DNA of 64,000 nt from Coniochaeta sp. PMI_546. Lineage: Eukaryota; Ascomycota; Sordariomycetes; Coniochaetales; Coniochaetaceae. How positions within the stretch are numbered: position 1 is the first letter of the stretch; each line of letters opens with the position of its first letter. The DNA lies in contig MU271145.1 in the NCBI GenBank assembly GCA_021432605.1, positions 248,001 to 312,000 of the forward strand. The letters are read 5' to 3'. The notes below the pieces were generated by a model. That model saw nothing but the letters and a program-made list of their open reading frames with translations. It was not told where the DNA came from and ran no database searches. Shown in pieces: positions 55,033 to 64,000 of the stretch. Both the position numbers and the translations under genes were made by a program.

Positions 55033-55424
55033 TATTACGAACCTATAGGTAACGGAAGGTGCCCCGCCAATAGATAAGGAACATATATACGAGGCTTATC
55101 GTAGTATATAGGTTAGGGACCTTAAATCACGTAACTAATAGATAAGATCGGTATCGATCGTATCTATTACGATAGATCGGATAGACGTCTAGTACGTTTA
55201 TTATTATAGTCTCTACTAATATATAAGAAGGAGTCTTTTTAGGCTCCGTTATAGATAGTTTTTAATTACCTAATAATCAATTTAAGTATTCAATCGAAGT
55301 TATTATTAAGTAAGATATTTGTCTTAACGATATTAGAATAAAGACTATTTGTTATACCTTAATTTACTTACCTTAAGTAATAAAACTTACCTTTTGATCT
55401 TTAGCCCGTTTTAAGATCGTTATA
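55033..55424 (+). mobile_element. 5' LTR of Ty3/gypsy element A
   Basis: 392 bp, homologous to the LTRs at 53172 and 58682. The expected TG...CA ends have changed to TA...TA, consistent with RIP. It is followed directly by the element's leader and gag region. Confidence 0.8.
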
Positions 55425-58400
55425 TTTTGATTATTCTTATTCGGTAAGTTAACCTTATACTAAGTAACTAATATAGTACCCGGAACACCTATATTTTAAC
55501 TAGTACCTATAATATAGGCGTAAGCTAACGATATAGCAACAATGATTACGTAACTATAGGCGGAAATTATAGTTCTTAAAGAAAGACCTAAAGTCGACCT
55601 TACGGCTAAGATTAAAGTACCGCGCCCTAAACCTTACGATAGAAATAAAGAAGGGTTATAAGCTTTTATTACCTAGGTATATATATATTTCAAGATATAT
55701 TCGAAGTCCTTTCCCCGGGAATACGAAAAGGTAATTTATATAGGAAACCTATTAAAAAGAAAGGCGGCCGAATAGTTCGAACCTAACCTTCGGGATTTTC
55801 TAAATAATTGGTTAAATTAAAAAAGACGGAAACCGGAAACCCGCGTTATATTTTTAGACGTCGACTAGCTATTCGAAAAACTTAAGGAAACCTTCGGTAA
55901 TCCTAACGAATAAAGATCAACGGAACGATAATTTCTATTTCTAAAATAGAAAGGTTCGGTAAGAATATATACGGTAAAGTTCAAACGAATTACGGCTAAA
56001 CTTAACCTAGGAAAATAAACTTTATTCTTTCATTTTTATAAAAGGTTACGGGATAACGTTAAGGATAAATTTAATAAGGAAGACCGACCGGATACCTTAT
56101 ATAAATATATCGCGTCCGTAATCAAGATCGATAATCGACTATATAAACGAAAATTCGAAAGAGGAAAAAGAAAAGTTCTTTAGACGATAAGAGAAACCGC
56201 GAATTTAGAAAAAAAGCGATCTACGGCTATAAACTTTTACCCGGGATTTATAGACCTAAACGTTATTTAACGAAGCTAGCTAAAGAAAAAAGGTAAATAT
56301 TTTAACTATAGGAAATAGGGGTATTACGTTAATAAATATCGTTAACCTAAGAAAGCTTAGAAACTAATCCCCGAAAATAAGGCTTAGGTAACGATAAAGG
56401 ATAATAGATCCCGCGCTATCGTAATAATATATAGAGAATAATAATATAAAGTACTTCTTAGACTACCGGGAGAAAAAATCGACTTGGTAATAGTATTAGG
56501 GTACGATATTATAAACGTAACGTATTTAGTTAGCCTATTGGACCGAGAATAGGACGAAATCGAAGAAGAACAAATACCTTTATATAGAAACTACGAATTA
56601 GTATATATTGATTCGGTTTATTATAACTAGATTTCGTAGAATTCGTATATCTTTTACCGTTATACTTAGTATATATAGGAAAAACTAGATTATAAATAGA
56701 TACTAATACGAATATTAATAACTAGGCCGATACCTTACTTTTATAAACCAAAAGATATCGAAAGATACGAGGAAGTATATAGGAACGGATAATACTTATT
56801 ACTAACGTTATCCGGAACTATATAATTATAACTTAACCCGACGAGGTAAGAATTTTTGATAATAACGGAACCTAGGCGAAAAATCGAAAATAAGAACCAA
56901 TTACAAATTACTTACTTACCCGAGAACTCGGTAAGATAAACGGGACGATTAGGATATTCGGTATTAGAAATCGTAACGTAAACTACGACGGAAGAAAAGT
57001 CGACCGAAAAGTTCTAAGTACGATAACAAACCTATAGTACGCGGACGAACGCGTTTTTAACAAGTTACCGAGATTATAAAATATAAATATAGAAAAAGGT
57101 TGAAAAAATAAACCAAAAGTAGACCTAAATAGACGAACGTTTGGAAAGATTATTAGTTTCCAAGCCGGAAATAAAAGAGGAAGATTACGGAAAACCGTTA
57201 GAACTTTCTTTTAAAACCAAAGACAAACCCGAATATTACGGTATTTCGTTCCGAAGATCAGAAAAACGATTAAAAAACGACTAACGTCGATTATAAAAGG
57301 ACTATATCGACGTAATATAGAAAGATCCTTATATACGACCGTAAGAATTGAATACTTACGAATTACGATTAATATATAAGGAAATAATACCTAGGTAATA
57401 ATAGATAGCGGAGTATAAAGAAATTATATCTCGCCAAATCTCGTTAATATATTACGATTACCTTAGAAGAAAAAAGACGAGCTTTACCGATTCAAAACTA
57501 TTAATAAAAGCCTTATCGATTACGGATAAGGATTAGTAGATATAAAGATTACGCTTTTTCAAGTTATTATCTAAAGTTATAATTAAGAGATAACGTTCGA
57601 TATTACGGAAATCTTATCGTATAATATAATATTAGGGATACCTTAATTATAAGCGAATAATCCCCGAATTAACTAGAGAATAGGTTAATTTTAGTAAGAT
57701 ACGTTAAAAAGAGAATTAACCTTTATAAAGAACGGACTTTACGAAGAAAAGCCTATACGTAATTTTAAAAAAGCTCTGATAATCTACGAAACGATTATAA
57801 AAACTTAGTTTATATCGACGCGAACGATTCCGAAAGAATACTATCGATATAATAAACTATTCAAACCCGAACTTAAGACAAAACTACTTAAATATAATCG
57901 TTAGGATTACGAAATCAATCTTTAATTAGGTAAGGAGCCCGGATTTTATAAGATTTACCCTTTTAACGATTTATAATTATAAACGTTAAGGGAATATATT
58001 AATAAAAATCTAAAGAAAGGTTATATTCGACTATTATAATTACTAATAGGATACCTTATCCTATTTATACCTAAGAAAAACGGGAAGTTACGTCTCGTTA
58101 TAGACTATCGATAGCTTAATAATATTATTATTAAAGATCGAAAACTATTACCTCTTATATCCGAATTAAAAGATCGGCTATATAAGGCCCGATAGTTTAT
58201 TATCTTAGATTTTAAAGGAATATATAACCTAATACGAATTAAGGAAAGAGATAAATAAAAGACGGTATAACGATCTAGGCTAAGATAATACGAATATTAT
58301 ATTATACCTTTCGGGTTCGCTAACGTACCGGCTTCTTTCCAAAAGATAATCAACTACGTATTTCGAAAGTAGTTAGACGATTTCGTCGTCGTATACTTCG

Positions 58401-58681
58401 ATAATATCTTGATCTATTCGGAAAACTTCGAATAATATAAGAAATACGTCTACCTCGTCTTATAAATATTATAAGACGCGAATTTATTAATCGAACCCGA
58501 AAAGTACGAATTTTACTAGTAAAAAGTAAAATTTTTCGGTTACGTTATATTACTAGGCTAGTTCGAGATAAACTTAGATAAGCTAAAGGTTATTAAGGAA
58601 TAACCCGTATTAAAAACGGTTACGGGAATACGAACCTTTCTAAAGATTATTAACTTTTATCGGAAATTTATTAAAGACTAT
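55425..58681 (+). mobile_element. Element A internal region (gag-pol), RIP-dead and interrupted
   Basis: Leader, then gag-like sequence (about 55540-56370), then protease and reverse-transcriptase-like sequence, collinear with element B. Stop codons are frequent and start codons absent. The pol homology breaks off at 58681, within the reverse-transcriptase/connection region, exactly where the LTR of element B begins. The remainder of A should lie beyond B, outside the window. A differs from B beyond RIP transitions, so they are separate copies or subfamilies. Confidence 0.8.
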
Positions 58682-59072
58682 TGTTACAAACCTATAGGTA
58701 ACGAAGGATACCCCGCCAATAGATAACGAACATATATACGAGGCTTATCGCACTATATAGGCAAGGGACCTCGGGTCACGTGACTGATCATTGTGATCGT
58801 AATGATCAGGAAGGATCACGGTCGGTATGATTATAGCTATCGCCATGATCACTACAATCTCTACCAGTATATAAGGAGGAGTCCCTCGGGGCTCCGCTAT
58901 AGATAGTTCTTAATTACCTAGTAATCAATCTAAGTATTCAATCGAGGTTATTATTGAGTAAGATACTTATCTTAACGATACCAAAGTAAAGATTACTTGT
59001 TATACCTTAACTTACTTACCCTAAATAACAAAACTTACCTTCTGATCCTTAGCCCGTCTTGGGATCGTTATA
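58682..59072 (+). mobile_element. 5' LTR of Ty3/gypsy element B, inserted in element A
   Basis: 391 bp starting TGTTAC. The five bases before it (ACTAT, 58677-58681) would be the left target-site duplication; the right copy is off the window. It is much less RIP-altered than the LTR of A, with CACGTGACTGATCA-type sequence surviving inside it. Confidence 0.8.
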
Positions 59073-59124
59073 TTTTGATTACTCCTATTCGGTAAGTTAA
59101 CCCTATACCAAGTAGCTAACAATC

Positions 59125-60069
59125 ATATCGACAAAAGGAACCGTTGTAACAATATCTAAAGAGGAGCTTGCCCAATAGGTTACCAAGCTCGGAACGGAAT
59201 TGGAGAAGTTGAAGAACGAATATGAAGAACTAAAGTCCAGATCGGCGGAACCTAAGAACGACCCCAAGATTACGGAACGAGCGGCCAAGATCAAGGCCCC
59301 GCGGCCGGAACCTTACGACGGGAACCGCGAAGGGTTACAAGCCTTTATCACCCAGACTAATACGTATCTCTCGATCAACAAGGCGGTTTTCGCCTACGAA
59401 TACGAAAGGGTAGTATACGTAGTAGGAATGCTAAGGGGAAGAGCTACGGAATAGTACGAACCAACGTTACGCGACTAGATAGACAATGTTACCAACGATC
59501 GCAAACCCGAAACTAGAATACTATTTAATAATCTCGACAAATTCTAGGAGAAATTCCGCGAGACGTTCGGTAGTCCTGATAAGACGCGAGCGGCCGAACG
59601 ATAGCTGATGAACCTAAGGCAGAAAGGATCGGCCGAGACCTATACGGCCGAGTTCAAACGCCTTTTTACGAAACTCGACTTAGGGGAAACGGCTTTTATG
59701 ATTCAGTTCTACGGAAGACTTCGTGATAACGTTAAGGACGAACTTAGCAAGACCGATAGGCCTAAGATTCTCTATAAGTACGTCATACAAGCTATCCTAA
59801 TCGATAATCGATTGTATAAACGACAGTTAGAAAAGAAACGAGGAGGAGTTACGTAAGGACGGTCTAGTAACAATAATACCGCGAACACTAGCCAAAAGAG
59901 GTCTACCGCCTATGGTAATTACTCTGGACCAATAGAACTAGACGCCACCCGGAAGGACAACTCTAAGAAAAATAAGAAGTATTTTAACTACGGTAAGCAA
60001 GGATACTTCGCCAACAAATGTCGACAACCTAAGAAAGCCTAGAAGCCAGTCCCCGAAAACAAGGTTTAG
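59125..60069 (+). pseudogene. Element B gag-like gene, inactivated
   Basis: A frame open except for several in-frame stops runs from an ATA at 59125, in the place where a start would be expected, to about 60069. It encodes a Gag-type protein: a charged N-terminus, a capsid-like region (GLQAFITQTNTYLSI; YTAEFKRLFTKLDL), and a C-terminal CCHC-type zinc knuckle. In the knuckle at about 59975-60020 only one Cys remains (FANKCRQP); other ligand positions read Tyr. These changes and the TAG stops fit RIP. It is non-functional as it stands. Confidence 0.8.
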
Positions 60070-63000
60070 GCGATAACAAGGGATAGAGAATCCCGCGCCA
60101 TCGTAATAATACGTAGAGAACAATAGTATAAGGTACTTCTTAGACTACCGGGAGAAGAAGTCGACTTGGTAGTAGTATTAGGTTACGATATTACGGACGT
60201 AACGTATCTAGTTAACCTATTGGATCGAGAATAGGACGAAATCGAGGAAGAACAAATACCCTTATATAGAGACTACGAGTTAGTATATATTGATTCGGTC
60301 TACTATAACCAGATTTCGTAGAATTCGTATATCTTCTACCGTTATACTTAATATATATGGGAAAAGTTGGATTACAAATGGATACCAGTACGAATACTAA
60401 TAACCAGACCGATACCTTACCCTTATAGACCTAGAGACATCGAAGGATACGAGGAAGTATATAGGAACGGATAGTACCTATTACTAGCGCCGCCCGGAAC
60501 TATACAATTACAATTTAACCTAACGGGATAGGAGTTCCTAATAGTAACGGAACCTAGACGAAGAATCGAAGGCAGGAACCAAATACAAGTTACTTACTTA
60601 CCCGAAAACTCGGCAAGATAAACGGGACGATTAGGATATTCGGTATCAGAAATCGTAATATAGATTACGACGAGAGGAGAATCGACCGAAGAGTTCTAGA
60701 TACGACAATACCGTATTAGCGCGTAAGTCGATACGTACTTGGCGAGTTGCCGGGGCCATAAATTACAAGTACAAAGGAGGGTCGAAGAGTTGGTATAAGA
60801 AACGGACCAAATAGACAAACGTTTGGACAGACTACTAGGCCCCGAGCCGGAAGCAGAAGAGGAGGAGAACGGGGAACCGTCAGAACCTTCCTTAAGGGCC
60901 AAGGACAAACCTAAATACTACGGTATTTCGCTCCGAAGATCAAAAAAACGGTCAAAAAACGACAAACGTCGATTGTAAAGGGACTATATCGACGTAATAT
61001 AGAAAGATCCCTATGTACGACCGTAAGAGTTGAATACTTACGAGTTACGATTAATATATAAGGAAGTAATACCCAAACAATGATAGATAGCGGAGTATAA
61101 GGAAATTATATCTCGCCAAATCTCGTTAATATATTACGATTGCCTTAGAAAAAGAAAGACGAGTCCTACCGACTTAGAACTATTGATAGAAGCCTTATCG
61201 ATTATAAATAAGGACTGGTAAATATGGAGATTACGCCCCTTCAAGTTACTATCCAAGGCTATAATCAAGAGATAACGTTCGACATTACGGAGATCTTATC
61301 GTACGGTATAATACTAGGGATACCTTAGCTACGAACGAATAATCCCCGAGTCAACTGGAGAATAGGCCAACTTCAATAAGATACGCCAAGAAGAGAGTTA
61401 GCCTCTATAGAGAGCGGACCTTACGGGGAAAAGCCTATACGCAACTTTAGAAGAGCTCTAATAATCTACGAAACGATCATAAAGACTCAGTTTATATCGA
61501 CGCGAACGATTCCGAAGGAATACTATCGATATAACAAACTATTTAAGCCCGAGCTTAAGATAGGATTGCCTAAACACAATCGCTAGGATCACGAGATCAA
61601 TCTTTAGCTAGGCAAGGAGCCCGGATTTCATAAGATTTACCTTCTCAACGACCTATAGTTATAGGTGTTAAGAGAATATATTAATGAAAATCTAAAGAAA
61701 GGCTATATTCGACTATCACAATTACTAGTAGGATACCTTATCCTATTCGTACCTAAGAAAAACAGGAAGTTACGTCTCGTTATAGACTATCGACAGCTTA
61801 ACAATATTACTATCAAAGATCGAAGACTACTACCTCTTATATCCGAACTAAAAGATCGGTTGTATAAGGCCCGATAGTTTACTACCCTGGACCTCAAGGG
61901 AGTATATAACCTAATACGAATCAAGGAAGGAGATAAGTAGAAGACAGTATAACGATCTAGGCTAGGATAATACGAATACTATATTATGCCCTTCGGGCTC
62001 GCTAACGTACCGGCTTCTTTCTAGAGGATAATCAACTACGTACTTCGAAAGTGGTTAGACGACTTCGTCGTCGCGTACCTCGATAATATCTTAATCTATT
62101 CGGAAGACCTCGAACAATATAAGAAACACGTCTACCTCGTCTTATAAACATTACAAGACGCGAATTTATTAGTCGAACCCGAGAAGTACGAATTTTACTA
62201 GCAAAAAGTGAAATTTCTCGGTTACGTTATATTACTAGGCCAGTTCGAGATAGACCCAGATAAGCTGAAGGCTATTAAGGAATAGCCCGTACCAGAAACG
62301 GTTACGGGAATACGAACCTTTCTAAGGATTACCAACTTTTATCGGAAGTTTATTAAGGACTATAGTAAGATCGCAATACCCCTTACTAACCTTACTAAGA
62401 AAGACTTAAGGTTCGAATAGACCTCGAAAGAGGAGGAGGCGTTCTAAGAACTTAAGAGGAGGATCTTGAGCCAGCTAGTACTAGTTACTACGGATCCCGA
62501 GAAACCCTACGAAATAGAAACCGATACGTCGGAATTCGTACTCGGAAGCCAGTTAGGACAAAAGGACGAACAAGGAAGATTGTACCCAATAGTATTCTTT
62601 TCGAAGAAGTTGAGTAGACCAGAACTCAATTATGGTATACTAGATAAGGAACTGATAGCTATTATTAAGGCGTTTAAAGAATGGAAATATTATCTTATAG
62701 GAGCGAGATACAAGGTAAAAGTCCTGATAGATTACAAGAATCTTACTACGTTCACTTCTACGAAAGAACTTAACAAGCGACAAATTAGATAGTATAAGTT
62801 CCTTACCGATTTCGATTTCGAAATTGTATATAAGAAAGGAAGTGAAAATAGTAGAGCGGACGCTCTTAATCGACGAGAAGATCTAAAACCGGAAAAGGAA
62901 ATGCGTTCGGCGAACTTCCTCAAGACCAATCAACAAGGGAACCTTGAACTTGATATATAGATCGGAGCGATATAGAACGTAGAACCCGAAGAGCAATAGG

Positions 63001-64000
63001 CGGAAAAGATTAAGAAATACCGGAAGAAAAAAGCAAAAGCGGATGTTACCTTTATACTTCCGTCATACTACGGTTTACCCCAGTTCCGAAACAAGATATA
63101 CGTACCTAACGAACTACGGAAGGAACTAGTAAAAGAGTTCTACGAATATCCGTTATATAGATACCAAGGAATTTATAAGACTAAGGAACGCGTACGGCGG
63201 ACTTACGACTTTCTAAGACTAGATAAAGTAGTCAAACAGGTAGTCGGCGAATACAATAAGTATAACAAAGCCAAGTCAAATAGATATAAGCTATACGGGC
63301 TATTACAACTTATACAACTACCGGAGAAACCATAGGAAATGGTTACGATAAACTTTATCGTCAAACTACTAGTATCGAAGGAACCTATAACTAGGATCGC
63401 TTACGATAATATATAGGTAGTTATAGACAAACTCTCCAAATACGCGTACTTCGTACCGTATAAGGAAACAAGTATAGCGGAAGACATAGCCTACGCCTTT
63501 TTGAGGGTAGTAGTAAGCTAATATGGACTACCCAAATAGCTTGTTACCGATAAAGACAAACTATTTACCTCGAAGTTTTAGACAACGTTGATACGGCAAA
63601 TTGGAATCAAATACAAATTGTTAACGTCGTTCTACCTATAGACGGATAGGCAAATAGAACGAACAAACCAGACCCTTGAACAATATCTAAGGATATATAT
63701 TAACGAAAAGCAAGATGATTGGGTTAGGTAGCTACCAGTAGCATAATAGGCCTATAATAGTATATTAAGCGAAACGTTAAACGGGTACTTACCGTTCTTT
63801 GTTAATTACGGTTATAAGCCTACTATAAGGGAAGCACTGGGAGAAAGACTAATACCGTTAGATCCAGAGCCACTACAAGTAAAACATACCGCGGAACAAA
63901 TAAAGCTACTCCATAAGAGGCTTCGCGGACATATAGAACTATTTAACCTACGAATAGCACGATACGCAAACCAGAAAAGGTTAAAGGGACCAACCTTACG
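60070..64000 (+). pseudogene. Element B pol (protease-RT-RNase H-integrase), inactivated, runs off edge
   Basis: The order of domains identifies a Ty3/gypsy element. An aspartic-protease-like region lies at about 60120-60400. Reverse transcriptase is at about 61660-62330 (LRLVIDYRQLN, YYIMPFGLANVPASF, and a catalytic box reading YLDNILIYS, with Asn for the second Asp). RNase H is at about 62490-62790 (IETDTSEFVLGSQLG, FSKKLSRPELNY). Integrase runs from about 63100 to the window edge (LVTDKDKLFTS, ERTNQTLEQYL). Numerous in-frame TAG/TAA codons interrupt every domain. The 3' end and second LTR are outside the window. Confidence 0.85.

Larger units (their letters stand above)
52340..64000. other. 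AT-rich, RIP-altered retrotransposon block
   Basis: Base composition changes sharply near 52.5 kb. The dinucleotides CA and TG become very rare while TA is abundant and CG is kept. That is the mark of CpA-to-TpA mutation on both strands (repeat-induced point mutation). Because ATG, GTG, CTG and TTG all contain TG, almost no start codon survives between 52.3 and 59.1 kb. Codons CAA, CAG and TGG have become stops. The right part (after 58.7 kb) is milder and keeps more CA/TG. Confidence 0.85.

Noticed and set aside
1-64000. CRISPR arrays, prophage or bacterial operon features
   Set aside because: Introns, Zn2Cys6 regulators, RIP and Ty3/gypsy elements show a fungal nuclear genome, and no regularly spaced short repeats were seen.

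Overview
The window looks like nuclear DNA of a filamentous ascomycete (Pezizomycotina; probably Sordariomycetes, which is inference only). The reasons are short GT-AG introns of about 50-130 nt in almost every gene, a fungal-type non-reducing polyketide synthase, Zn2Cys6 regulators, and an AT-rich terminal block with the signature of repeat-induced point mutation (RIP). Exon boundaries were worked out by hand from splice consensus and reading frame. All gene models below close in frame.

Layout. 0-8 kb: a six-exon gene of unknown function, a frameshifted H-type lectin relic, a membrane-anchored M20 carboxypeptidase and a secreted CBM18/LysM chitin-binding protein. 8-41 kb: a polyketide biosynthetic gene cluster. 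It holds two tail-to-tail P450s, a FAD monooxygenase, an O-methyltransferase-like protein that has lost its SAM motif, an EthD protein, a 2,215-residue SAT-KS-MAT-PT-ACP-ACP-TE synthase, a cupin, an MDR reductase, a methyltransferase-like membrane protein, a secreted flavoprotein, an intact O-methyltransferase, an Fe-type alcohol dehydrogenase and a Zn2Cys6 regulator. 41-51 kb: a likely uronoside-catabolism module of two divergent pairs (MFS transporter/GH88 and Zn2Cys6 regulator/DUF2264). 52-64 kb: a truncated flavin monooxygenase, then about 11.5 kb of RIP-altered, nested Ty3/gypsy retrotransposons that run off the right edge.

Main observation. A palindrome TCGG-N3-CCGA occurs in six promoters of the polyketide cluster, and a one-mismatch copy lies in the shared EthD/PKS promoter. 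Together these cover ten cluster genes and also the promoter region of the cluster's own Zn2Cys6 gene. I did not find it in the promoters of the flanking peptidase, chitin-binding, MFS, GH88 or DUF2264 genes. It is the shape expected for a Zn2Cys6 dimer site and gives a sequence-based definition of the cluster, from about 12.6 to 40.7 kb. The sugar module has a different shared motif, CCGACC/GGTCGG.

How the genes may work together (inference). The PKS makes an aromatic polyketide released by its TE/Claisen-cyclase domain. EthD, cupin, FAD monooxygenase, P450s, OMT, reductases and a secreted oxidase would then dehydrate, oxidise, methylate, reduce and possibly couple it. The product cannot be named from sequence alone.
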